Below, in pieces: positions 1 to 59,390 of a stretch of DNA of 64,000 nt. This DNA comes from Molanna angustata (lineage: Eukaryota > Arthropoda > Insecta > Trichoptera > Molannidae): the NCBI GenBank assembly GCA_963576475.1, contig OY754990.1, positions 14,687,061 through 14,751,060 of the forward strand, given 5' to 3'. The position numbers and the translations under genes are program-made. The notes below the pieces were generated by a model. The model had not been told where the DNA came from. It searched no databases and worked only from the letters and a program-made list of their open reading frames with translations. How positions within the stretch are numbered: position 1 is the first letter of the stretch; the number at the start of each line of letters is the position of its first letter.

Positions 1-299
1 TATGTTTGAATATGTAAAATGAGTATCAAAAATGGCCAAAAACAAATGACTTAATATCAAACATGGCCAACTGCAAGAATTTGTATCAAAATCGGCCAAA
101 TGCATTATAAAATCCAAAATTAAATATATATCAACAAGAATAATGTAAATATTTAATGATAGATGTCATAAATAATATCAGATTTTATTATTTCTACTAA
201 TTTTTAAAAAAAAAAAAACAGTAGAACATTGTTTCCTAGTTTTTTGTGTTTTCCCAAAAAAAACACAAGGGAGCATTTGGCCGTTTTTGATATTGGGGG

Positions 300-735
300 C
301 CTCAATTGTTCCTATTTGGAAATTTACTGCCTCACTAGACAAATCTGTTCTGAGGCAGTACTGTTTTAATTTGCCCTGTAGTTACATGTTTTTGAATGCA
401 AAATAATTAACAGAGATAATTAAACATAAACAGAAAATAAATATAATCAGAAAATATACCGTGAACTCTAATTTATTTTAGCCCATATAATTGTAGTGGA
501 AATGATGGATGGCACCAAGCTATGGTACAGATTCTCAGGTTATGAAGGCACAGAGCAGTGTATTATGTTAGGATATTTAACAGGACATGACCAGATTGTA
601 TTCTACCATTTCTTTTCAGCCAGTCAATTACCAGTTTTTTGAAGTTTGTTTCGTTGCGTGAGATATTGTGTTCTATGTCAGGTAATATTTTATTGTAAAG
701 TCTAGGAGCAAGAAAGAATTTAAAGGATATTTTGA
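300..735 (-). mobile_element. Jockey/CR1-like LINE 3' end
   Basis: The reverse complement of about 535-735 matches 63830-64000 of this window, in the last codons of a reverse-transcriptase ORF (LYNKILPDIEHN-type text). Its 3' UTR includes the hairpin at 325-360. Truncated at both ends. Confidence 0.7.
325..360 (-). other. LINE 3' UTR stem-loop, copy A
   Basis: Perfect 10-bp stem TACTGCCTCA / TGAGGCAGTA around a 16-nt loop. In LINE sense the loop reads GAACAG...CTAG, as in copies at 39739 and 51879. Confidence 0.7.
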
Positions 736-845
736 TTTAAATATTTTTTTATTAACACTATAATTCTTCAATTCTATTTTATGGAAGTGATGTGTCTTTT
801 TCACTTTGAAATATTTGCCAGTTGAAAAATTGAGAAGCACTATAC

Positions 846-48756
<47,911 letters not shown>

Positions 48757-48949
48757 CTGCAAAATAAGAAGAAGAAAACGTTAAATTAGATGACAGACGA
48801 GTAAAAAATGTAAATAATGGAGACATAAATACTCAAGTATACTTTTAAGTTACCAAAATTGACCTTATAGATCTTGGAGAAAATATTGCAAAATATTAAA
48901 ATATGATACTAGTTATGAATATAAAAGTATTTTCACATTCACACACGTG

Positions 48950-49090
48950 TCAGCCTTCATGGTTTAGAAAATTAGACATCTGACAGCTGAGCCAAACGTT
49001 CCGGGCTCGATTTCCGGTGAAGACACAGTGCCTAATTGTGTTCTCTGTCTGGATCTGTGAGATGATACATGTCACAAGTCTTCAGAATGT
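48950..49090 (+). mobile_element. Possible second tRNA-like SINE
   Basis: GACAGCTGAGCCAAACGTTC, then CGGGCTCGATTTCCGG looks like a decayed B box. Weak A box. Confidence 0.3.
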
Positions 49091-49099
49091 GACAACTTG

Positions 49100-50215
49100 T
49101 TTTTGGGTGCACGGTAAATAAATATTTAGCATATACTTGGTTGTGTCAATATCTGAGAATCAATACAAATAAACTTGTCCGAATCAAACTGTAGAAGCAT
49201 ATTTCCTTTGAATCCTTTCCTTGCCATTGTCCCCTCACCGATGCATTTGAGAATTGTCACTTGTCTCAATAATTTTGGGTGGCAATAAGTGTCAAGTTGA
49301 AAAAGTTCAGTACAAGTTTGAAGACCACCGCGTGTGGATGTGTGCACAGAAAGAAAATAATCAGTGAACCAGGAATAAAGAAGCATCGGTGAGATCGTTT
49401 ATAATACAGTCCACTTCCTAACATCATTAGTACCCATCACTTGATGTTTTCTACACAAACACATACTTGAATTTTAAGTTTTTTACACAATAATTCAATA
49501 TCTAAATCTGTATCTTCGCTGGTCTATGATGATAAAAACTCTTAAACAATTTGAATATGAGACTTTGATAATAAATATGCTGACTATTTGTTGATAGATA
49601 GCGTTGTAGGCGCAATTATTAGTCATGAGCGAAAGAAGAAAAATGGTTCTTTGGCATGCCAAATTTTTCATATCTAGACAAACATTACCGCATCATTTAC
49701 ATTCGTGATACGTCACGAAGTGAAAAAAAAAAACACGCACACACACATACATAAGTTGGTCCAAATGAAAGTTGAACTCACACCCGGAGATTTCTGCTCC
49801 AGTTCGGAAGCTGTGGATTACTTTTGAAGAAGGGAGAGAATTGAAAATTGATATTCTAGAGCGATGGGCAGGGCCGTTAGTTGAATAATATCAAATTAGG
49901 CGAGTGCCTCGCCTAATTTGATATTATTTATTAATTTATTAGGATCAACGCTCATGAGACCATTTACGAAAATTTGTTTAGTAATAAGTAATAGTAATAT
50001 GCCAAGTGTTCGAAGACCTGTCGCAGCCTAGGAAAAGAGACGAAAGCAAAAGAGCGATCCTAGACACGCCGTTTTGGGCACGACTCCCCCAATAACGAAG
50101 CTCCAATCGAGACGCAGTTTTCTATCGAAAACCAATGAGTTGCGCACCACCCCGCATGGAAGAAGAATCAAGCTCTGGCGGGAACAGGTTGGGGAGAACG
50201 AATGGTTGAAATAGC
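49100..50215. other. 5' intron or flank, nothing recognised
   Basis: A short perfect inverted repeat ATCAAATTAGGCGAG / CTCGCCTAATTTGAT lies at about 49889-49923. No Ig exon seen. Confidence 0.4.
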
Positions 50216-51125
50216 AACCGGACGCGTATTTACCTTTCAGTGTTGATTAGGAGGCAAGTACTGCCTAGAATTAGACACTTATTTGTTGTGCTAATCTACA
50301 ATTGCGCAATCTACATAAAATTCTGTGACAATTTTTTTGTATGAGATTGGTACTCATGAATTTTTCAATGAAATAATCACATTTTGCGTCGTAATAACTC
50401 TCACAAGATATAGAGAATCGGATTTTAAATTAGTCCTTGTCTCCCTCGTAATTCACAATTTTAAAAATGTCCAAAATACCAATTTTAAGTACGATATTTT
50501 ATTTTATTTTTATTCAAATTGAAGCTAACAATGAATGAATTAAAAAATAAATACAGAATATAAAATAACTTGTCTTAATACCCACTCCATATACAATACT
50601 ATCAAAGTAACATAATATTTTATAGGTATATTTACATATATCCGTATCTCATCCGTATCACTGTGTTTATATGTGTAGTAAGTATGTGTGTGAGAGTGAA
50701 TGTGTAATGTGTGTGAGGGTGTGTATGTGTGAGTAGTGCGTATGTGAGGTTGCATGCATATGTGTGGTGCGTAATGTTTAGGCCTATTAAGCAAGTGTTT
50801 TTAACTTTTGACGAAACGAATTTCTACTATCGTATATTACTTAAAAACAAACAAAATTACTGATTATTACCATATAATCTATGAACAAAATATAAATGTA
50901 ATAGCGACAAACGAAATGCGAGCGAAATGAAATAGCGCGCGAACTTCATGCCATTCCATATTCAATAATTAATTGCCTTGAATTGAACACGTATTAGCAG
51001 GAAAAGTTTGCGTTTGGAGGACACGTGTTTTTAAGTGCATTAGCGCAACAAACTAGTGCCTAATTCGAGGCAGTATTTGCCACTTAATCAACACGGAAAG
51101 GCAAATACGCCAACCGGACACCAAC
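50216..51125. mobile_element. TIR element with long inverted ends
   Basis: Left GTATTTACCTTTCAGTGTTG ... GGCAAGTACTGCCT and right (inverse) GTATTTGCCTTTCCGTGTTG ... GGCAAATACTGCCT, about 75 bp each with mismatches. No transposase. A partial copy lies at 20930. Confidence 0.72.
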
Positions 51126-51790
51126 TCCCATACGGGTGTTGGAAAGAACTGATGGAAGGTGAGCCTTGAAATTGTTTGATATTTTTTATTATCTTAGCGA
51201 GAAAATATTTCATCCTATGCATTTGCCGTGTTACGGGTAGAAATGACGAAAAATATGACCAAAAACGCGAAATAAAAGTATTTTTTTAAATGTGTTATTT
51301 ATTTTACTTGTACGAATATTGATTTAAAAGATTCCAGTTGATGATTTTTAAATCCGTTTGGCAAAATCAGTCACTAGAGTCCCCTCTGTATAGCGACGCA
51401 GCAAGTATATGAATATGAAAGTGTATGTGTGCGGCGATAGATGGCGTTAGTCCGCAATCTTATCTAGCTCAGTGTGAGGTGGTTTGGGGAGAAGATCGCG
51501 ATACTAAATTAGCAGCGAACTCAACGCCATCTGTGCGAGATTTATTCAGGCGACTATCGCGTATGTTCCACGCACTCTCAACTCCATATACTTTACTTAC
51601 ATACATACTCTGGCTGAATTATCTTTTTACATAATATTGCGATGTTTGAAGATGGGGCGCATGTTTTAGAGAAAATACGATATATTACACACACTTTATG
51701 AAATGTAAATTGACGGATAACTTAAGTATAAGCCATTAGGCTGGACCGTACAGTTTTTTTTTCGAACCCACATATTAAAGGGGTCTTATA
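51126..51790. other. Nothing recognised
   Basis: Inverted words GATGGCGTTAG (51441) and AACGCCATCTG (51521) suggest a small foldback remnant. Confidence 0.35.
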
Positions 51791-51878
51791 AGTTGCTTAT
51801 TTTTTTTTATTACATAGGTATACCAAAATTTACATAATTTTATATAATCAACATAACAAATAAATTGGTTTGGTTTGG

Positions 51879-51913
51879 ACCACCTCACTAGGCCAGGCCT
51901 GTTCCGAGGTGGT
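51879..51913 (-). other. LINE 3' UTR stem-loop, copy C
   Basis: 8-bp stem ACCACCTC / GAGGTGGT; the loop in LINE sense contains GGAACAGG...CTAGT as in copies A and B. Confidence 0.7.
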
Positions 51914-52023
51914 AGACTAGTTATATAATATTTATTACTAAATCATTGTAAGCTGTTACATAGAATGATTGTGTAGCACATGGTCCACTTATTGAGTCCT
52001 ATGTTAGTAGTTTTGTCGTTTAT

Positions 52024-53694
52024 GTTGTTATGAATTGAGAATTTGCTGACAATAGTTGATCCCTTTGTTATATAACCATGTTTGTATTGTATGTATGTTG
52101 TTATGAATTGAGAATTTGCTGACAATAGTTGATCCCTTTGTTATATAACCATGTTTGTATTGTATGTATGTTGTTATGAATTGAGAATTTGCTGACAATA
52201 GTTGATCCCTTTGTTATATAACCATGTTTGTATTGTATGTATGTTGTTATGAATTGAGAATTTGCTGACAATAGTTGATCCCTTTGTTATATAACCATGT
52301 TTGTATTGTATGTATGTTGTTATGAATTGAGAATTTGCTGACAATAGTTGATCCCTTTGTTATATAACCATGTTTGTATTGTATGTATGTTGTTATGAAT
52401 TGAGAATTTGCTGACAATAGTTGATCCCTTTGTTATATAACCATGTTTGTATTGTATGTATGTTGTTATGAATTGAGAATTTGCTGACAATAGTTGATCC
52501 CTTTGTTATATAACCATGTTTGTATTGTATGTATGTTGTTATGAATTGAGAATTTGCTGACAATAGTTGATCCCTTTGTTATATAACCATGTTTGTATTG
52601 TATGTATGTTGTTATGAATTGAGAATTTGCTGACAATAGTTGATCCCTTTGTTATATAACCATGTTTGTATTGTATGTATGTTGTTATGAATTGAGAATT
52701 TGCTGACAATAGTTGATCCCTTTGTTATATAACCATGTTTGTATTGTATGTATGTTGTTATGAATTGAGAATTTGCTGACAATAGTTGATCCCTTTGTTA
52801 TATAACCATGTTTGTATTGTATGTATGTTGTTATGAATTGAGAATTTGCTGACAATAGTTGATCCCTTTGTTATATAACCATGTTTGTATTGTATGTATG
52901 TTGTTATGAATTGAGAATTTGCTGACAATAGTTGATCCCTTTGTTATATAACCATGTTTGTATTGTATGTATGTTGTTATGAATTGAGAATTTGCTGACA
53001 ATAGTTGATCCCTTTGTTATATAACCATGTTTGTATTGTATGTATGTTGTTATGAATTGAGAATTTGCTGACAATAGTTGATCCCTTTGTTATATAACCA
53101 TGTTTGTATTGTATGTATGTTGTTATGAATTGAGAATTTGCTGACAATAGTTGATCCCTTTGTTATATAACCATGTTTGTATTGTATGTATGTTGTTATG
53201 AATTGAGAATTTGCTGACAATAGTTGATCCCTTTGTTATATAACCATGTTTGTATTGTATGTATGTTGTTATGAATTGAGAATTTGCTGACAATAGTTGA
53301 TCCCTTTGTTATATAACCATGTTTGTATTGTATGTATGTTGTTATGAATTGAGAATTTGCTGACAATAGTTGATCCCTTTGTTATATAACCATGTTTGTA
53401 TTGTATGTATGTTGTTATGAATTGAGAATTTGCTGACAATAGTTGATCCCTTTGTTATATAACCATGTTTGTATTGTATGTATGTTGTTATGAATTGAGA
53501 ATTTGCTGACAATAGTTGATCCCTTTGTTATATAACCATGTTTGTATTGTATGTATGTTGTTATGAATTGAGAATTTGCTGACAATAGTTGATCCCTTTG
53601 TTATATAACCATGTTTGTATTGTATGTATGTTGTTATGAATTGAGAATTTGCTGACAATAGTTGATCCCTTTGTTATATAACCTTGTATGTATT
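52024..53694 (-). repeat. Minisatellite, 73-bp unit, about 23 copies, LINE-end derived
   Basis: Nearly identical units. On the minus strand each carries TTATATAACAAAGGGATCAA (LYNKGI) through AATTCATAA (NS-stop) and then ACATACATACAATACAAACA. Only the outermost unit differs noticeably, so expansion or homogenisation is recent. Confidence 0.95.
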
Positions 53695-54056
53695 GTATGT
53701 TTAAGCCTTGTATTTTCTATTAAATGTATATTCTTCATATCTTTTGCAACTGTATTTAGGATCTTTGGAGCCAAGTATTGATAATGTCTTTGTCCGTATG
53801 TAGTGTTTGTCTTCGGAGTGATTAGTTGAGTCTGTGTCTTGTATCGTGAGAATGTTGAGCAGTGATATGGTTTTTCTTATCATTTTTAAAGTGAATAAGA
53901 GTTTGTTTAATATAGAGTTGTGTTGTAGTTAGTACGTTAAATTAAAGTCTTTAAATAGTTGAATGGTCGGGAAATGTAAAGATTTTTTAATAATCACTTT
54001 AATGAGAGCTTTCTGAGCCTTATTTAGATACTGTTAATCGAAAAAAAAAACATAAA

Positions 54057-54090
54057 AATGAGTGGGTTATGGCCAACGCTTTACTATTTC
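54057..54090 (+). repeat. Scrap of the four-copy TIR-like element
   Basis: AATGAGTGGGTTATGGCCAA matches the ends at 31833 and 62954. Confidence 0.4.
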
Positions 54091-54235
54091 CAACATAATT
54101 AATCAATTAAATTTCAAACCATTTGTAATATCCAGCTTCAATTTTTTATATACTGAAAAAAATAGTTTTGGCAACTAAATATTTAGTCCACACAGCCAAA
54201 CGGTACAGTTGGGGATTTGTTGGCGTACACACGAG

Positions 54236-55074
54236 CAGCGGCGACTCTATATGAAGTGCGTTGGATCAATTGCACTACCAATTTTTAAATGGTATATTCT
54301 AAAAATTAATATTAAAATATGTTTTTAATATATATTTTTACGCTTTAATTTATTACTGTTATTTTTCTAAACCAATTGATTATTATATATACCCTCGCAA
54401 TCGACATCATATTATAATGAAATCTACCGCAATACAAATATTATCATTATGTAATGTATGGCGTGCGATATCCATATTGCACCAGAATTGATTTCTATTT
54501 AAAACAGCGTATGTATGAAGAGAAAGAGATAGTCCCCTGGCAGATGAAATAGCGATACTTGTACTGAATTCATAAGGCAGACTCGTGCAGGCTCGTGCGC
54601 TGCACCAAGCTTATCATATCTTAGATGTAATTAGTATGTAAACATCTATCTCGCTCTCTAATTCATAAGCCATTCGTATTGAAAGAGATGAGTGCCACGT
54701 ATACATGACATACAGCCGATTCCGCGACTAAAATACGAGTGTCACATATTGACACACAACTTTAGACCTAATTACTTAGTATATTATTACTTGATTGAGA
54801 GGAAAATTGTATGATTAATACTCCCATACATTTGTCTTCACGACATCTGTTGATAAATCAGTGAAACAATATTGTAAAATAACAATATCACTTATAAAAG
54901 AGAACGCTGGCGCGGTTTTTAAAATTATTTGAAAGCAAATACTGTGACTTTAGTACATTTGTTTAAATATCCTATATTGTATTTATGGTTTAAATACCTA
55001 TTAATTTATTATTAATTCAGGAAAAAATTGCACTACCAAAAATGATCAAAAATACAATCGACCAGTCGCCACTG
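54236..55074. mobile_element. hAT-type non-autonomous element
   Basis: 839 bp with ends CAGCGGCGACT and AGTCGCCACTG (10 of 11 complementary) and a perfect 8-bp duplication CACACGAG at 54228-54235 and 55075-55082. Inner inverted text TTGCACTACCA. No ORF. Confidence 0.9.
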
Positions 55075-55084
55075 CACACGAGGT

Positions 55085-55395
55085 AAATGAATTTGAATTC
55101 ATGTAGGTATTTGACATCTCAATCTAGAATCTACCAAAAATGATATACATACAGTCGAAAATCGTTTTGTTAACGCGGCGTCGGATGATGGAATTTGATA
55201 GGGTACCTACTGCCACAGAACAGAACCGTTGTAGTATGTAACTATTTGAAAAAGAATACCTTGTTATCGGAACTATTACCAATAAAAATGGCAAGATTCT
55301 ATATCAATCAAAATCAAATCATTTTTTTTAACGTAAATGCAGTTTGCACACATGTCATGTTGAAAGTCAGAAAGTATATAAATAAAAATAAACAA
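55085..55395 (-). mobile_element. Probable 3' UTR of the 55-59 kb LINE
   Basis: Lies directly downstream (minus sense) of the 116-bp array. A-rich stretch AAAAAAAATGATTTGATTTT in sense. Left boundary unclear. Confidence 0.45.
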
Positions 55396-57832
55396 TTATA
55401 AACAAACAAATAAATTGATACAGGATTAAACAACAAACACAAGCAGACCGTGATTAACACCACGCATCTTTGTCATTCATGTACTGATCCAGTCTATAAT
55501 ATGCCTTTCTGACAATTACAAACATATAAATTGATACAAGATTAAACAACAAACACAAGCAGACCGTGATTAACACCACGCATCTTTGTCATTCATGTAC
55601 TGATCCAGTCCATAATATGCCTTTCTGACAATTACAAACATATAAATTGATACAAGATTAAACAACAAACACAAGCAGACCGTGATTAACACCACGCATC
55701 TTTGTCATTCATGTACTGATCCAGTCCATAATATGCCTTTCTGACAATTACAAACATATAAATTGATACAAGATTAAACAACAAACACAAGCAGACCGTG
55801 ATTAACACCACGCATCTTTGTCATTCATGTACTGATCCAGTCTATAATATGCCTTTCTGATAATTACAAACATATAAATTGATACAAGATTAAACAACAA
55901 ACACAAGCAGACCGTGATTAACACCACGCATCTTTGTCATTCATGTACTGATCCAGTCTATAATATGCCTTTCTGACAATTACAAACATATAAATTGATA
56001 CAAGATTAAACAACAAACACAAGCAGACCGTGATTAACACCACGCATCTTTGTCATTCATGTACTGATCCAGTCTATAATATGCCTTTCTGACAATTACA
56101 AACATATAAATTGATACAAGATTAAACAACAAACACAAGCAGACCGTGATTAACTCCGCGCATCTTTGTCATTCATGTACTGATCCAGTCTATAATATGC
56201 CTTTCTGACAATTACAAACATATAAATTGATACAAGATTAAACAACAAACACAAGCAGACCGTGATTAACACCACGCATCTTTGTCATTCATGTACTGAT
56301 CCAGTCTATAATATGCCTTTCTGACAATTACAAACATATAAATTGATACAAGATTAAACAACAAACACAAGCAGACCGTGATTAACTCCGCGCATCTTTG
56401 TCATTCATGTACTGATCCAGTCTATAATATGCCTTTCTGACAATTACAAACATATAAATTGATACAAGATTAAACAACAAACACAAGCAGACCGTGATTA
56501 ACACCACGCATCTTTGTCATTCATGTACTGATCCAGTCTATAATATGCCTTTCTGACAATTACAAACATATAAATTGATACAAGATTAAACAACAAACAC
56601 AAGCAGACCGTGATTAACTCCGCGCATCTTTGTCATTCATGTACTGATCCAGTCTATAATATGCCTTTCTGTCAATTACAAACATATAAATTGATACAAG
56701 ATTAAACAACAAACACAAGCAGACCGTGATTAACACCACGCATCTTTGTCATTCATGTACTGATCCAGTCTATAATATGCCTTTCTGACAATTACAAACA
56801 TATAAATTGATACAAGATTAAACAACAAACACAAGCAGACCGTGATTAACTCCGCGCATCTTTGTCATTCATGTACTGATCCAGTCTATAATATGCCTTT
56901 CTGACAATTACAAACATATAAATTGATACAAGATTAAACAACAAACACAAGCAGACCGTGATTAACACCACGCATCTTTGTCATTCATGTACTGATCCAG
57001 TCTATAATATGCCTTTCTGACAATTACAAACATATAAATTGATACAAGATTAAACAACAAACACAAGCAGACCGTGATTAACTCCGCGCATCTTTGTCAT
57101 TCATGTACTGATCCAGTCTATAATATGCCTTTCTGACAATTACAAACATATAAATTGATACAAGATTAAACAACAAACACAAGCAGACCGTGATTAACAC
57201 CACGCATCTTTGTCATTCATGTACTGATCCAGTCTATAATATGCCTTTCTGACAATTACAAACATATAAATTGATACAAGATTAAACAACAAACACAAGC
57301 AGACCGTGATTAACTCCGCGCATCTTTGTCATTCATGTACTGATCCAGTCTATAATATGCCTTTCTGTCAATTACAAACATATAAATTGATACAAGATTA
57401 AACAACAAACACAAGCAGACCGTGATTAACTCCGCGCATCTTTGTCATTCATGTACTGATCCAGTCTATAATATGCCTTTCTGACAATTACAAACATATA
57501 AATTGATACAAGATTAAACAACAAACACAAGCAGACCGTGATTAACACCACGCATCTTTGTCATTCATGTACTGATCCAGTCTATAATATGCCTTTCTGA
57601 CAATTACAAACATATAAATTGATACAAGATTAAACAACAAACACAAGCAGACCGTGATTAACTCCGCGCATCTTTGTCATTCATGTACTGATCCAGTCTA
57701 TAATATGCCTTTCTGACAATTACAAACATATAAATTGATACAAGATTAAACAACAAACACAAGCAGACCGTGATTAACACCACGCATCTTTGTCATTCAT
57801 GTACTGATCCAGTCTATAATATGCCTTTCTTA
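55396..57832 (-). repeat. Minisatellite, 116-bp unit, about 21 copies, LINE-end derived, with AB dimer order
   Basis: On the minus strand each unit encodes RLDQYMNDKDAWC-stop (type A, ACACCACGC on plus) or NDKDARS-stop (type B, ACTCCGCGC on plus) followed by 3' UTR. Copies 1-6 are A; from copy 7 they mostly alternate B/A, giving a 232-bp dimer, with one BB step near 57310-57430. Confidence 0.95.
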
Positions 57833-59390
57833 TAAGTGTTTCTTTAATATGAGATTTAAACTTTCTGTCATTTAGGTTTATTATATTCTGTGGAATCTTA
57901 TTGTAAATTCTAATACATTGACCCAAAAAAGAATTGTTTACCTTAGATAATCTATATTTAGGTATATATATTTTTTTCTATTCCTAGTCAGTATATTATG
58001 GTATAAGAAACCCATAGTCCGTATAAGAAACCCATAATACTTACCTTTATGGATTACGAAAAGGCCTTTGATTCCGTGGAAATTTGGGCTGTATTGGATG
58101 CCCTGAAAGACAGCAGAATAGACGGAAGATATATCACGCTGCTGAATAACATTTATAAAAACGCAACATCAGTCATCCGCTTACATGAAAACACGGAAAA
58201 AAATTATATAAACAGAGGTATAAGACAAGGCGATACCATCTCTCCCAAACTCTTCACCCTTGCTCTAGAAAATGTTTTTAAAAAATTAAACTGGGAAAGT
58301 AAAGGAATAACTATCGATGGAGAGCGATTAAACAATTTTGCGATTCGCCGATGATATTGTGTTAATCTCGGAGGATGTCGATGAAATGGTGGAAATGATC
58401 AGCCAACTAGAAGGTATATCTGCTTCAATTGGTTTAAAAATGAATGTCAAGAAAACGAAAATAATGACAAACTTAGACACAAGCAATTATTGCCTTCCAG
58501 TGGAAGAGGTTGATCACTATATATACCTTGGACATAAGATGACCCTAGGCAGAGACAATCAAACCATAGAAATTGAGAGAAGAATAAGTCTCGCATGGGC
58601 GGCCTTTGGGAAACTCGATAGCACCTTTCGTAGCCCCATACCAAATTCTCTGAAGGCAAGGGTGTTTGAGCAGTGCATTCTACCAATATTCACTTATGGC
58701 ATGGAAACAACAACTTTAACCAAATTGTCTGCCAACAAGCTGCGTATAGCACAAAGGAAGATGGAAAGAATAATGTTGGCAATAAAACTAGAAGACAGGA
58801 AGAGGAATGACTGGATACGCAGTCAGACCAAACTGTCCGATGTGGTTGAGAGAATAGCCATGCAGAAGTGGAGATGGGCAGGACACCTATCAAGAATGAC
58901 CGATAATAGATGGACTAAAAGACTGGTGGAGTGGAGACCGAGAGGCGACAAGAGACCACAAGGGCGACCACCTAATAGATGGATGGACGACATAAAAAGA
59001 TTTGTTGGACCACAGTGGATGGGAGTCGCACAGGAACGGGAGGAGTGGAGAAGGAGAGGGGAGGCCTATGTCCTGCAGTGGGCAAACACAGGCTGACGAT
59101 GATGATGATGATATTATGGAGTTCTTCAACTCTGATAAACGAATTATAGTTTTTTCTTACATAAATTATATTTTCATAAATATATTGACTAGTGACTGTA
59201 AGAATCTTGATCTCCTTGAAGAGCTCCCTCAGTGAGTCCCTAGAACCAAGTCTGTATATTGAACGTATAGCTCTCTTTTGGAGTACTAATATTGATTCCA
59301 CATCGGCAGCCTTCCCCCACAATAGTATGCCTTAAGACATAATACTATGGAAGTAACTATAATATGTACTACAAAAGATACTGTGGCAAC
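57833..59390 (-). mobile_element. Jockey-like LINE C-terminal ORF, split by an RTE
   Basis: Minus: LLWGKAADVESILVLQKRAI, RSIYRLGSRDSLRELFKEIK, YIYENIIYVRKNYN, RVEELHN, then across the RTE ILTRNRKK, YRLSKVNNSFLGQCIRIYNK, and the array. One copy of the target duplication restores the reading frame across the gap. A stop lies just upstream of GILLWG. Confidence 0.87.
58002..59110 (+). mobile_element. RTE retrotransposon, 5'-truncated, reverse transcriptase half
   Basis: Encodes MDYEKAFDSVEIWAVLDALK, RGIRQGDTISPKLFTLALE, then, after a one-base insertion in a T run at about 58336-58339, the catalytic FADDIVLISED box. It continues through YLGHKMTLGRDNQ, YGMETTTLTK, RWAGHLSRM, RRPQGRPPNRW-type text to a stop at 59096 and a GAT tail. 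9-bp target duplication ATATTATGG at 57993-58001 and 59111-59119. Only the single frameshift breaks this part; the endonuclease half is absent. Confidence 0.92.

Larger units (their letters stand above)
1..845. other. 3' side of the visible gene: short repeats and a LINE tail
   Basis: Positions 26-99 carry three degenerate copies of TATCAAAANNGGCCAA about 29 bp apart, with an inverted relative at 275-296. About 300-735 is a minus-strand LINE 3' end (see separate entries). I see no exon here. Confidence 0.5.
51795..54035 (-). mobile_element. LINE 3' end containing a 73-bp minisatellite
   Basis: Minus reading: QKALIKVIIKKSLHFPT, then LITPKTNTTYGQRHYQYLAP, KDMKNIHLIENT, RLYNKGINYCQQILNS and stop. 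This is a typical RT-ORF C-terminus. The stop region is then repeated about 23 times (52024-53694) before the 3' UTR with hairpin 51879-51913. Confidence 0.85.

Noticed and set aside
49126..49386. Possible additional N-terminal exon of the receptor
   Set aside because: The open frame shows no Ig Cys/Trp pattern and no convincing splice sites.
55396..57832. CRISPR-like regular repeats
   Set aside because: Units are contiguous with no unique spacers and the context is an insect genome; it is a minisatellite.
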